NCBI GenBank assembly: GCA_017430675.1 | Contig: JAFRMM010000197.1 | Span: 1-32,923 of the forward strand | Length of the DNA: 32,923 nt | DNA from: Prevotella sp. | GTDB taxonomy: Bacteria > Bacteroidota > Bacteroidia > Bacteroidales > Bacteroidaceae | Reading direction: 5' to 3' | Part shown: piece by piece, positions 8,653 to 16,493 of the stretch | Layout of the letters: every line of letters begins with the position of its first letter | Position numbering within the stretch: the first letter of the stretch is position 1 | Position numbers and translations under genes: made by a program | Notes under the pieces: generated by a model | Told to the model about the DNA's origin: nothing | The model's input: only the letters and a program-made list of their open reading frames with translations | Databases searched by the model: none

Positions 8653-8783
8653 AGCATAAATGAGAGACGGCAGACGCGCTTTAACACATCTGCCTTCAAT
8701 TCTAACATCTTTAACCTTCAGCAATGTAATACAAATTTATCAAACGGTAACCAATTTTATTTAATAGAGATGATATGACGACC

Positions 8784-9470
8784 TTATACTTTCCCTAATT
8801 CATGGTAGGAGTAGTACTGTCCGTCGGTGATGATGACGTGGTCGAGGAAGTGGATACGCATCAGTTCACAGGCCCGTTTGATGCCCTTGGTCAGATCGTC
8901 GTCGGCCTTGCTGGGTGAGAGGTTGCCTGAGGGGTGATTGTGGCAGACTGCGAGGATGGTGCAGTTGGCGAGGACGGCTTCACGCATGATGATCCTGATA
9001 TCGACGGCTGTCTCTGTGATGCCCCCATGCGAGATGCGAACCTTCTTGATGAGGCGATAATGCTGGTTGAGCAGTAAGACCCAGAACTCCTCGACGTCGA
9101 GATCCTGCATCACGGGGTGCATGTGGTTGTAGATACGGGTGGCCGTTCCGAGGTCAGGGCGTTCCTCTGGGCTTTCCATCTGACGGCGCTTGCCGAGTTC
9201 ACAGGCGGCGAGGATGGAGATAGCCTTCGCCTCGCCGATGCCGTTGTAGGCACATAGTTCGCGGATGGTCATCTTCCCGAGGGTATTCAGGTTGTTGTTA
9301 CAGTCAGCCAACAGTCGCTTCATCAGTTCCACGGCACTCTCCTTTGTGGAGCCCGAGCCGATGAGGATGGCCAACAACTCGGCATTGCTCAGGGCTTCCG
9401 CACCGAGACTTGCCATCCGTTCACGTGGACGGTCTTCTTCCGCCCATTGGGTGATGTTGAGTTTTTCCAT
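8784..9470 (-). CDS. radC: RadC/UPF0758-family JAMM-domain protein
   Basis: A 228-aa protein of the full-length RadC type. It has an N-terminal helix-hairpin-helix-like part (about 20-95, ELCAYNGIGEAKA) followed by a JAB1/MPN metalloprotease fold with HNHPSGNLSPSKADDDL (177-193; His177, His179 and Asp190 as metal ligands). The name comes from an old E. coli recombination-repair assignment that has been withdrawn. The biochemical role is uncertain; a zinc-dependent peptidase or isopeptidase activity is only implied by the motif. It lies 30 nt after the glycosyltransferase gene and is probably the last gene of an efp-GT2-radC transcript. Confidence 0.92.
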   Translation of the reverse strand: MEKLNITQWAEEDRPRERMASLGAEALSNAELLAILIGSGSTKESAVELMKRLLADCNNNLNTLGKMTIRELCAYNGIGEAKAISILAACELGKRRQMESPEERPDLGTATRIYNHMHPVMQDLDVEEFWVLLLNQHYRLIKKVRISHGGITETAVDIRIIMREAVLANCTILAVCHNHPSGNLSPSKADDDLTKGIKRACELMRIHFLDHVIITDGQYYSYHELGKV

Positions 9471-9500
9471 AGTGTTGCATTTAAGTTTGAAGGGTTTATA

Positions 9501-10535
9501 CTATTTGTAGAATGTTCGTTCGAAAGCAGTAAATTCGTCTTGCTTGAGGATGCATCGTTTCCACCATGATTCGATAAAGCCGAGGCCGTATCCCATCAGT
9601 TGGACGAAGGCGGCAGGGATGCTGAGCAGACCCACCTTCAGGCTCCTGTTCCTAATGCTGGAGTCAATCCAGATGATGAGGCTATATATAATAATAGGTA
9701 TCCAGGGAGCGAAGCACATCCAGTAAAACTGATCGCGATCCACATAGTGCATCAGCGCACGGCCTATGGCGGAAATGAGGATGAGGCCGATGACACCCAC
9801 GGTGAAGACGGTGGGCAGCAGATGGACGAGTTTCAATGTGCCCGGGTGGCGCTTCTCTAAGTTGATGCGGGCAATACCACTGTTATATACCTGGCGGAAG
9901 AACTTGCGGAAGTCCGTACGGCGCTTGTGCCAGACCCATGCCTCGGGGAAGAGTTGTGGCCTGTAGTCTGCCTCTACGATGCGGTAGGAGAAGTCTATGT
10001 CCTCGCCGAAGCGCATCTTCGAGAAGCCGCCTAACTGCTGATAGACATCGCGACGGATGCCCATGTTGAAGGAACGTGGATAGAACTTGTCAAGTTTTGC
10101 CTTACCCCCACGGATACCGCCTGTGGTAAAGAAAGATGTCATCGAGTAGGATATGGCTTTCTGGATGGGCGTGAACGAAGGGTGGGCAGTGTCGGAGCCG
10201 CCGAAGGCAACCGTGTCAGTAGTGATGGCTGAGTCTATTGCCTTTATGTAGCCTTTGGGCAGGACAACATCGGAGTCGAGAATAATCAGCCACTCGCCCC
10301 TGGCGCGTTCGGCACCGTAGTTACGGCTCTGGCCAGGACCACTGTTTTCCTTGGCATAATAATGCAAGACAAGGATGTCTGCGTATTTGTCGCAAACATC
10401 CTTGCAGGTCTTTACCGATCCGTCTTCCACAATGATGACCTCGAAGTCCTTCTGTGTCTGATTAGATAGGCTTTCGAGTAACTCATCGACCTCATCGGGT
10501 CGATTATAGACGGGGACGACGATCGAATACTTCAA
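9501..10535 (-). CDS. Family 2 glycosyltransferase, membrane-anchored, TTG start
   Basis: A 344-aa inverting GT-A glycosyltransferase. It starts MKYSIVVPVYNRPDEVDELL, carries the nucleotide-sugar segment EVIIVEDGS (32-40) and the metal-binding DSD (87-89), and has the acceptor-side motif FGEDIDFSYRI. Three hydrophobic segments in the last third (around 235-260, 272-292 and 308-330) anchor it to the inner membrane. Acceptor and sugar cannot be told. The only reasonable start is TTG 10535: an in-frame stop lies two codons upstream and the next Met is beyond residue 125. A five-codon ORF (10549 to 10532) ends in a TGA that overlaps this TTG. It sits between efp and radC. Confidence 0.88.
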   Translation of the reverse strand: MKYSIVVPVYNRPDEVDELLESLSNQTQKDFEVIIVEDGSVKTCKDVCDKYADILVLHYYAKENSGPGQSRNYGAERARGEWLIILDSDVVLPKGYIKAIDSAITTDTVAFGGSDTAHPSFTPIQKAISYSMTSFFTTGGIRGGKAKLDKFYPRSFNMGIRRDVYQQLGGFSKMRFGEDIDFSYRIVEADYRPQLFPEAWVWHKRRTDFRKFFRQVYNSGIARINLEKRHPGTLKLVHLLPTVFTVGVIGLILISAIGRALMHYVDRDQFYWMCFAPWIPIIIYSLIIWIDSSIRNRSLKVGLLSIPAAFVQLMGYGLGFIESWWKRCILKQDEFTAFERTFYK

Positions 10536-10563
10536 TGTTCAATCTTCATTTTCAATAGGAGAA

Positions 10564-11130
10564 TTACTCCTTCACGCGCTGCAGATAACTGCCGTCGCGG
10601 GTATCCACCTGAATCAGGTCGCCCTCGTTGATGAACAGAGGCACGCGTACCTCCACACCAGTCTCCAGGGTGGCAGGCTTCAGGGTGTTGGTAGCAGTGT
10701 CGCCCTTCACGCCAGGCTCAGAGTGGGTTACGCGGAGCACGGTCTTCACAGGCATTTCAGCATAGAGGATGGTACCGTCGGTGGTGTCGCTGACAACTTC
10801 CACGATATCACTCTCCTTCATATACTCATGGCCAATCACCAGTTCGTTGTCAATGGGAATCTGCTCAAAGGTCTCCTGGTTCATGAAGATACGTCCACTC
10901 TGGTCCTCGTAGAGATACTGATAGGGACGACGCTCGATGATCACGTCCTCCAGTTTCTCACCGATATTGAAGCGGCGCTCCAGTACGCGGCCGTCACTGA
11001 CGTTCTTAACCTTGATGATCATGATGGTGTTACCCTTACCGGGCTTGCGGTGCTGGAAATCAATGCACACCCAGATACCACCGTCCATGCGGATGGCGGT
11101 GCCTTTTTTAATGTCTTGTGAATTAATCAT
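10564..11130 (-). CDS. efp: Translation elongation factor P
   Basis: A 188-aa cytoplasmic factor that relieves ribosome stalling at polyproline. Three beta domains are recognisable: the KOW-like N-terminal domain with HRKPGKGN (27-34, conserved tip Lys32), an OB domain (about 65-127), and the C-terminal OB domain with the EF-P signature NTLKPATLETGVEVRVPLF. Tip Lys modification enzymes (EpmA/EpmB, YmfI types) are not in the window. ATG 11130 follows a good promoter. The gene is divergent from rpmH, an arrangement I associate with Bacteroidota. Confidence 0.97.
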   Translation of the reverse strand: MINSQDIKKGTAIRMDGGIWVCIDFQHRKPGKGNTIMIIKVKNVSDGRVLERRFNIGEKLEDVIIERRPYQYLYEDQSGRIFMNQETFEQIPIDNELVIGHEYMKESDIVEVVSDTTDGTILYAEMPVKTVLRVTHSEPGVKGDTATNTLKPATLETGVEVRVPLFINEGDLIQVDTRDGSYLQRVKE

Positions 11131-11167
11131 ATACCTAAAAATGTTACTTTTGTATCGTTTTCGTGTG

Positions 11168-11175
11168 CAAAGGTA
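11168..11175 (-). promoter_or_regulatory. Bacteroidota -7 element for efp
   Basis: The minus strand reads TACCTTTG (TAnnTTTG), 38 nt before ATG 11130. The region upstream (about 11180-11216) is a low-complexity run of TTAATTC/ATAATTC units shared with the divergent rpmH promoter. Confidence 0.6.
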
Positions 11176-11179
11176 CGAA

Positions 11180-11216
11180 ATAATTCTTAATTCTTAATTC
11201 ATAATTCATAATTTTT
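11180..11216. repeat. Low-complexity TTAATTC/ATAATTC tract
   Basis: Two TTAATTC-like units followed by two ATAATTC-like units and a T-run, between the efp and rpmH promoters. Similar runs occur at 6921-6938 and 21645-21676. This looks like expansion of an AT-rich 7-mer in intergenic DNA. No function is visible. Confidence 0.6.
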
Positions 11217-11226
11217 TGGGAAAAAC

Positions 11227-11257
11227 TTGCGTAATTCAAAAATAATGAGTACTTTTG
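11227..11257 (+). promoter_or_regulatory. Bacteroidota promoter for rpmH
   Basis: TTG at 11227-11229 is followed after 20 nt by TACTTTTG (11250-11257), fitting the TTTG-N19-TAnnTTTG pattern. The predicted start near 11264 leaves a leader of about 40 nt. Confidence 0.7.
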
Positions 11258-11303
11258 CACCCCAAATCGGTAGAAACGTCATAAATTAAATAAGAATATA
11301 GCA

Positions 11304-11459
11304 ATGAAAAGAACATTTCAGCCCCACAACCGCCGTCGCGTGAACAAGCACGGCTTCCGTGAGAGAATGGCCACAAAGAACGGTCGCCGTGTACTGGCCG
11401 CCCGTCGCGCCAAAGGTCGCAAGAAGTTAACGGTTTCTGATGAGCATCACGGAAAGTAA
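11304..11459 (+). CDS. rpmH: 50S ribosomal protein L34
   Basis: A 51-aa basic protein, [18 protein letters not shown] onwards, with the L34 core ([20 protein letters not shown]) and a short acidic/His C-terminal tail (SDEHHGK). It belongs to the large ribosomal subunit. It is preceded by a clear promoter and followed by a hairpin terminator, so it is probably monocistronic. Unlike in most bacteria it is not beside rnpA/dnaA. Too short for many gene finders but unambiguous. Confidence 0.97.
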   Translation: MKRTFQPHNRRRVNKHGFRERMATKNGRRVLAARRAKGRKKLTVSDEHHGK

Positions 11460-11495
11460 ATCCGGCGCTTGATAAGGAAAAAATGGTAAAAACAG

Positions 11496-11536
11496 AAAGA
11501 AGTGGAGATTTTTCTTCGCTTCTTTTTGTTTTTCTC
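11496..11536 (+). terminator. Rho-independent terminator of rpmH
   Basis: A 12-bp stem (11496-11507 with 11514-11525, two G-T wobbles), loop attttt, and the T-rich tail ttgtttttctc. The tail contains the -33 TTG of the next promoter, so the terminator and the following promoter share bases. Confidence 0.75.
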
Positions 11537-11555
11537 CCATTTATTCGTATCTTTG
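11526..11555 (+). promoter_or_regulatory. Bacteroidota promoter for the PASTA-rluD-ddl operon
   Basis: TTG (11526-11528), a 19-nt spacer, then TATCTTTG (11548-11555): a near-perfect consensus. The predicted start near 11562 gives a leader of about 12 nt before ATG 11574. Confidence 0.78.
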
Positions 11556-11573
11556 CACGGAAAATTGGAAGAA

Positions 11574-12218
11574 ATGAAAGCAAAGGAATTCTTCGGTAAG
11601 TTTGCGAGCCCGTTCCTATGGGGTAATCTTCTGGCGATGGCGCTGGTGGTCATTGCTCTGGCAGTTGGCCTGAACTATGGTTTGAAGATCTATACGCGGC
11701 ATGGTGAGGGCATCAAGGTACCTAAGATTGAGGGGATGCTCTACAGCAATGCCCGGACGATGATCGAGGAGGACGGCCTGAATATCATGGTCAGTGACTC
11801 TGGCTATAATAAGAAATTGCCAGCGGATTGCATCCTGGCACAGAATCCAGGGCCCGGGACGATGGTTAAATCAGGGCATACCGTCTATGTGACTGTGAAC
11901 TCACCGTCGTCACCTTCGTTTGCCATTCCCGATGTGGTAGATAACTGTAGTTACCGTGAGGCTGAGGCTAAGTTGATGGCCTTGGGTTTCAAGTTGCAGC
12001 CACCTCAGTATGTCTCGGGTGAGAAGGACTGGGTCTATGGTATTCTCTGTAAAGGCCGGAGGGTCTCAACGGGTGACCATGTATCGATAGAGAATCCGCT
12101 GACACTGATGATTGGCAGTGGCCAGTATGACTCCGACGAGGAGATATATTATGTGGAGCCGGAATACAGGATGATGGAGAGCGGCAATGTCGATGAATTC
12201 GAGGAGATAGTGGAATAA
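11574..12218 (+). CDS. Membrane-anchored PASTA-domain protein
   Basis: A 214-aa protein with a short cytoplasmic N-terminus, one membrane helix (about 14-38, LLAMALVVIALAVGLNYGL), two PASTA domains outside (about 46-112, VPKIEGMLYSNARTMIEEDG...; and about 114-182, IPDVVDNCSYREAEAKLMALG...), and an acidic tail. PASTA domains bind peptidoglycan or beta-lactams in PBPs and Ser/Thr kinases. No kinase or transpeptidase domain is attached here. The start at 11574 is downstream of the promoter; a longer frame from 11502 would begin upstream of it. The stop overlaps the rluD start by one base. Neighbouring ddl supports a cell-wall connection. Confidence 0.88.
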   Translation: MKAKEFFGKFASPFLWGNLLAMALVVIALAVGLNYGLKIYTRHGEGIKVPKIEGMLYSNARTMIEEDGLNIMVSDSGYNKKLPADCILAQNPGPGTMVKSGHTVYVTVNSPSSPSFAIPDVVDNCSYREAEAKLMALGFKLQPPQYVSGEKDWVYGILCKGRRVSTGDHVSIENPLTLMIGSGQYDSDEEIYYVEPEYRMMESGNVDEFEEIVE

Positions 12219-13231
12219 TGGACTTCTTGGAAGAGGACGAGTTGTATGAGCACTTCCGCATGGAGGTGGATAAGGGGCAGGATCCCGTCCGCATCGACAA
12301 ATATCTGTCCGAGCATCAGCCCCATTCGAGCCGTAACCGTATCCAGAAAGCCGCCGACGCAGGATTTATCCATGTGAATGGTACGCCTGTCAAGAGCAAT
12401 TATAAGGTACGCCCAGGTGATATAGTCACACTGATGCTCGACCGTCCGCATTATGACACGGCCATTGAGCCTGAGGACATCCCGTTGGAAGTGGTCTATG
12501 AGGATGATGAATTGATGGTGATCAACAAACCCGCAGGGATGGTGGTACATCCGGGCTGTGGCAATTTCCACGGTACACTGGTGAATGCTGTCGCCTGGCA
12601 CCTGAAGGATCTGGAGAGTTATGATCCGAATGATCCGGAAGTTGGACTGGTGCATCGTATCGACAAGGATACCAGCGGACTGCTCGTTGTGGCGAAGACG
12701 CCCGACGCGAAGACCTCGCTGGGGAAGCAGTTCTTCAACAAGACCACTCACCGTAGTTATAATGCGCTGGTGTGGGGTAATTTCGTGGAAGACGAAGGAA
12801 GGATAGAAGGTAATATCGGGCGCGACCCGAAAGATCGTCTGCGAATGGAAGTCTTTCCTCCTGACTCGGAGATAGGTAAACCAGCGGTTACCCACTATCA
12901 GGTGATGGAGCGCTATGGCTATGTGACGCTGGTGGAATGTGTGCTGGAGACGGGGCGAACCCATCAGATCCGTGCCCACATGAAGCATATCGGCCATCCG
13001 CTGTTCTGTGATGAGCGTTATGGAGGGACGGAGATCCTGCGCGGCGAGCGTACGGCGAGTTATAAGGCCTATATCCAGAACTGCTTCAAACTCTGTCCGC
13101 GACAGGTCCTGCATGCAAGGACACTGGGCTTTGTCCATCCTACGACAGGACAGCAGATGGACTTCACCTCGGAGTGGCCTGATGATATGGCGGCATTAAT
13201 AGAAAAATGGAGAAAATATATAAAGAGATGA
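12218..13231 (+). CDS. rluD: RluD-family 23S rRNA pseudouridine synthase
   Basis: A 337-aa enzyme isomerising uridines in large-subunit rRNA. It has an N-terminal S4 RNA-binding domain (about 24-85, RIDKYLSEHQPHSSRNRIQ, GFIHVNG), then the RluA-type catalytic domain with INKPAGMVVHPG, the active-site motif HRIDKDTSGLL (146-156, catalytic Asp149) and ETGRTHQIRAHM. The family members RluA/C/D are not separable by eye; S4 plus length favours RluD-like. Translation is coupled on both sides: TAATG with the PASTA gene and ATGA with ddl. Confidence 0.93.
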   Translation: MDFLEEDELYEHFRMEVDKGQDPVRIDKYLSEHQPHSSRNRIQKAADAGFIHVNGTPVKSNYKVRPGDIVTLMLDRPHYDTAIEPEDIPLEVVYEDDELMVINKPAGMVVHPGCGNFHGTLVNAVAWHLKDLESYDPNDPEVGLVHRIDKDTSGLLVVAKTPDAKTSLGKQFFNKTTHRSYNALVWGNFVEDEGRIEGNIGRDPKDRLRMEVFPPDSEIGKPAVTHYQVMERYGYVTLVECVLETGRTHQIRAHMKHIGHPLFCDERYGGTEILRGERTASYKAYIQNCFKLCPRQVLHARTLGFVHPTTGQQMDFTSEWPDDMAALIEKWRKYIKR

Positions 13232-14214
13232 ATAAGAAAACGATTGCCATTGTCTGCGGTGGCGACTCTTCAGAACACGATGTGTCACTGCGCTCTGCAC
13301 AGGGACTCTACTCCTTCTTCGACAAGGAGCGTTACCATATTTATATTGTCGATATCAAGAGGGATGACTGGCATGTGGAACTGCCTGACGGCACAACGAC
13401 GAAAATTGACAAGAACGACTTTTCGTTCGTTGAGGACGGACGGAAGCGTCTGTTCGACTATGCCTATATCACGATACATGGCACCCCTGGCGAGAACGGT
13501 CTGCTTCAGGGCTATTTCGAATTGATCGGTCTGCCTTACAGCACCAGTAGCGTGCTTGTCGAGGCCATGACGTTCGACAAGTTCGTGCTCAACCAGTATC
13601 TGCGTGGCTATGGCGTGAGTGTTGCCGATTCCCTCCTCATCCTGAAGGGCTATGAGGAAGTGGTTTCCGAGGATGAGGTAGAAGAGCGTATCGGCATGCC
13701 TTGCTTTGTGAAGCCTGCTGCCGATGGTTCCTCCTTCGGCGTGACGAAGGTGAAGAACAAGGATCAGTTGGCCCCCGCCATTCGTAAGGCCATGTTGGAA
13801 AGCCCAGAGGTGATGGTTGAGAGTTTCCTGGAGGGTACTGAGATCACACAGGGCATCTATAAGACCAGAGAGAAGACAGTGCTGTTCCCCATCACAGAGG
13901 TGGTGACGAGCAATGAGTTCTTTGACTACGATGCCAAGTACAACGGTCAGGTACAGGAGATCACCCCTGCCCGTATTCCAGACGAGGTGGCTGAGCGAGT
14001 GGGTAAGATCACGAGTCATATTTACGACATCCTGCATTGCAATGGCATCATCCGTATCGACTATATCGTTTCCAAGGAGGGCAAGATCTCTATGTTGGAG
14101 GTGAACACCACACCGGGCATGACTGCCACCAGTTTCATTCCTCAGCAGGTGCGTGCCGCTGGTTTGGAGATGAAGGATGTGCTGACAGATATCGTGGAAA
14201 ATCAGTTCGGTTAA
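13228..14214 (+). CDS. ddl: D-alanine--D-alanine ligase
   Basis: A 328-aa ATP-grasp ligase that makes the D-Ala-D-Ala dipeptide for peptidoglycan. Motifs in order are CGGDSSEHDVS (N-terminal substrate loop), HGTPGENGLLQG, FVKPAADGSSFGV (ATP grasp), FDYDAKYNG, RIDYIVSKEG, and MLEVNTTPGMTATSFIPQQ (Mg/ATP ligands Glu and Asn). ATG 13228 overlaps the rluD stop as ATGA and gives the normal start MNKKTIAIVCGG. An ATG at 13207 would add seven residues inside rluD. The cluster order PASTA-rluD-ddl-acyltransferase links wall and membrane synthesis. Confidence 0.95.
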   Translation: MNKKTIAIVCGGDSSEHDVSLRSAQGLYSFFDKERYHIYIVDIKRDDWHVELPDGTTTKIDKNDFSFVEDGRKRLFDYAYITIHGTPGENGLLQGYFELIGLPYSTSSVLVEAMTFDKFVLNQYLRGYGVSVADSLLILKGYEEVVSEDEVEERIGMPCFVKPAADGSSFGVTKVKNKDQLAPAIRKAMLESPEVMVESFLEGTEITQGIYKTREKTVLFPITEVVTSNEFFDYDAKYNGQVQEITPARIPDEVAERVGKITSHIYDILHCNGIIRIDYIVSKEGKISMLEVNTTPGMTATSFIPQQVRAAGLEMKDVLTDIVENQFG

Positions 14215-14226
14215 TGATAGAAGACT

Positions 14227-15405
14227 ATGGTGAGTGAAGCGTTAAAGGAGTTTGATGAGATAAGGCCATACGAGCCGGAGGAGATGAGTCAGGCATTTGG
14301 TGACCTGATTCATGACCGCCAGTTTCAGTTGGTATTGAAGGGCTTTGCCCCTTGGCTGCCAAAGTCTGTGCGCAATGGCATGCTGAAACTGGCCTTCAAG
14401 GGCGTTAAGACACCCCTCGGTTTTCAGTTGCGCTTCATGAAGCCTATCGTGCAGTACGTCATCAAGCGTCATACCGACGGAACGTCTTTCGATGATTCTT
14501 CACTGCCGGCAGACAAGAGCCTGCGTTACACGTTTGTCAGCAACCACCGCGACATTGTGCTCGACTCCGCCTTTCTCGATCTCCTGCTTATCAAGGCGGG
14601 TCATCCTACCACCGTGGAAATCGGCATTGGCGACAATCTGCTGATCTATCCGTGGATCAAGCGCCTGGTCCGCATGAACAAGGCATTTACCGTGCGCCGT
14701 GGTCTCAGTCCGAAGGAGACGCTCCGCTCCAGTCAAGTGATGAGCCGCTATATCCATCATGCCGTGTTGGAGAAGAAGGAGAATGTATGGATAGCCCAGC
14801 GCGAGGGCAGGGCCAAGGATTCCAACGACCGCACGCAGGAGTCCGTGCTGAAGATGCTGGCGATGGGGGCTCCCGACGAACTGGTGAATCCCGCCGACAG
14901 GCTGCGCGAACTGAACATCGTACCCCTGACCATCAGTTATGAGTTTGATCCCTGTGACTACCTGAAAGCACAGGAACTGCAGGAGCGTCGTGATAATCCC
15001 GCTTTCAAGAAGAGTCGCCAGGACGATCTTGACAATATGAAGACTGGTATCTTCGGCTATAAGGGCCGGGTGCATTACCATTGTGCGGCTCCCATCAACC
15101 AGTGGATAGACGAACTGTCGGAACTGCCCAAGAACGAATTCTTCTCAGCCCTTGCACAGCGGATGGACAAGGATATCCACCGGGGGTATCAGGTCTTCCC
15201 GTGTAACTATATCGCTCTCGACAATCTCAATGGCAAGACCGAATATGCGGCACATTATACTGATGCCGACAGACAACGCTTTGACACTTACCTGTCAGGT
15301 CAGTTGGCGAAGATCACCATTCCCGACAAGGACGAGACCTTCCTCCGTGAATGTCTGCTGAATATGTATGCCAACCCCCTGAGAAACAAACTCGCCGCAC
15401 AATGA
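14227..15405 (+). CDS. Phospholipid acyltransferase (PlsC/GPAT-like)
   Basis: A 392-aa protein of the glycerophosphate acyltransferase superfamily. The acceptor/catalytic block is FVSNHRDIVLDSAFL (103-117), His107 followed by Asp109 and Asp113. This is a variant of the usual HX4D spacing. A second block, WIAQREGRAKDSNDRTQ, corresponds to the substrate-binding EGTRS-like motif. It is longer than a typical PlsC (about 240 aa) and lacks a clear membrane helix. It may acylate lysophosphatidate or another glycerolipid. It begins 12 nt after ddl and its stop overlaps the next gene's start (ATGA). Confidence 0.78.
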   Translation: MVSEALKEFDEIRPYEPEEMSQAFGDLIHDRQFQLVLKGFAPWLPKSVRNGMLKLAFKGVKTPLGFQLRFMKPIVQYVIKRHTDGTSFDDSSLPADKSLRYTFVSNHRDIVLDSAFLDLLLIKAGHPTTVEIGIGDNLLIYPWIKRLVRMNKAFTVRRGLSPKETLRSSQVMSRYIHHAVLEKKENVWIAQREGRAKDSNDRTQESVLKMLAMGAPDELVNPADRLRELNIVPLTISYEFDPCDYLKAQELQERRDNPAFKKSRQDDLDNMKTGIFGYKGRVHYHCAAPINQWIDELSELPKNEFFSALAQRMDKDIHRGYQVFPCNYIALDNLNGKTEYAAHYTDADRQRFDTYLSGQLAKITIPDKDETFLRECLLNMYANPLRNKLAAQ

Positions 15406-16082
15406 AGAAACCGTTTTTTCTGCTGCTGTTGGCACTCCTCTTCACTTCCTCTTGTACTCAGGATGCGTATGACAAGGGTGAGGGGGAGTATTCCCTGATG
15501 CGTGGCGACTTCGCTGAGGCAATGGTCAATGGCGACAGGCAGATCGTGTCCATTACAACCGATGACGGTGATCGGCTGCCCCTGAAAGAGAGCCAGACGG
15601 CCAAGTGGGTCACGACGGCTGATACGACCTATCGCTGTATGTTGTATTATAATAAGGTGAAAGGTCCCGACGGTGCGGCGGTGGCTGAAGTCCTTTCCAT
15701 TGGTGAGGTCCCCTGCCCAGGCATTCACCCGTTGTCGGAGTTTGAAAAGGAACTGAAGACCGACCCCGTCAAGTTCGAGAGTCTCTGGCTGAGCAGGTCA
15801 GGCAAATACCTGAACATGAGTCTTCAGGTGATGACGGGCTATACCGACGACACCACTGCCGTCCATCAGTTGGCATTTGTCTCTGATACTCTGATAACAC
15901 ATCCCAACAGCACCCGCACCCTACATGTCTGCCTCCACCACGACCAGAACAACGTGCCGGAATATTACTCCACCCAGGCATACGTCAGCCTACTCGTTGA
16001 CAGCATCCTGGCCGATTCCGTCCGCTTCACGGTCAATACCTACAACGGCCCCGTCATCAAGACTTTACCTATACCTTATTAA
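15402..16082 (+). CDS. NigD-like lipoprotein
   Basis: A 226-aa lipoprotein: signal MKKPFFLLLLALLFTSSC with lipidated Cys18. An OB-like N-terminal part (about 30-105, EYSLMRGDFAEAMVNGDRQ, TTDDGDRLPL) is followed by a beta-sandwich C-terminal part (about 135-226, SRSGKYLNMSLQVMTG, VHQLAFVSD). This two-part pattern resembles NigD-like lipoproteins of Bacteroidota, known mainly from nig operons and of unclear biochemistry. ATG 15402 is translationally coupled to the acyltransferase (ATGA). An upstream reading from 15351 would place the signal internally. Confidence 0.6.
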   Translation: MKKPFFLLLLALLFTSSCTQDAYDKGEGEYSLMRGDFAEAMVNGDRQIVSITTDDGDRLPLKESQTAKWVTTADTTYRCMLYYNKVKGPDGAAVAEVLSIGEVPCPGIHPLSEFEKELKTDPVKFESLWLSRSGKYLNMSLQVMTGYTDDTTAVHQLAFVSDTLITHPNSTRTLHVCLHHDQNNVPEYYSTQAYVSLLVDSILADSVRFTVNTYNGPVIKTLPIPY

Positions 16083-16111
16083 TAATATATAGGGACCGCT
16101 CCCGACACGAA

Positions 16112-16173
16112 AAGTGTAAATCTTACAATTAACGTAAAATGACGCAAAATGCAATATTGTAAGTTTTACACTT
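16112..16173. repeat. 18-bp near-perfect inverted repeat upstream of susC A
   Basis: AAGTGTAAATCTTACAAT (16112-16129) and ATTGTAAGTTTTACACTT (16156-16173) are inverted copies matching at 17 of 18 positions, separated by 26 nt. They lie about 110 nt upstream of the susC -7 element. Candidate operator for a dimeric regulator, or a weak structure ending the upstream operon. Confidence 0.65.
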
Positions 16174-16283
16174 AATGTTGGTTTTTTGCAATTTTTTTCC
16201 GTTTTAAGTGCAAAAAATACCCTTTTTGTAAAAAAGTACCAACATTTAACAAAAAAAGATGATGTTTTTTAATTAATTTGTTT

Positions 16284-16291
16284 TAATTTTG
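16284..16291 (+). promoter_or_regulatory. Candidate -7 element for susC A operon
   Basis: TAATTTTG matches TAnnTTTG. No TTTG sits at the expected distance upstream, which would fit an activator- or ECF-dependent promoter, but the match may be chance in AT-rich DNA. Confidence 0.4.
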
Positions 16292-16493
16292 CAATCGATT
16301 CAGTGTGTACTGACGTAACTATAACTTAATATAATATAACTTAAAAAGAAACCAAAACGTATGAACCAAAACAATTCTTCGTGACTAAATGCCTAAAAGC
16401 CTGAGGCTTGTAGGCTGGGGGCTTGTGTATGCTTCCCGACCATCCAAACTTGCGTTTATTATAAACCAATTAATCTATAGTTAATACTTAAGT

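Larger units (their letters stand above)
16083..16493 (+). other. 411-nt AT-rich intergenic region and susC leader
   Basis: No gene is seen. It contains, in order: a small hairpin just after the NigD-like gene (GGGA-CCGC-TCCC), an 18-bp inverted repeat (separate entry), T/A-rich runs, a -7-like TAATTTTG at 16284-16291, and a leader of about 195 nt before the susC ATG. The leader carries a hairpin at 16391-16415 (GCCTA/TAGGC outer, AGCC/GGCT inner). A long leader could allow post-transcriptional control of the uptake operon; that is inference. Confidence 0.6.

Noticed and set aside
12149..13138. 329-aa open frame antisense to rluD
   Set aside because: It overlaps a gene with clear catalytic motifs on the other strand; the composition (His/Ile-rich) is typical of a shadow frame.
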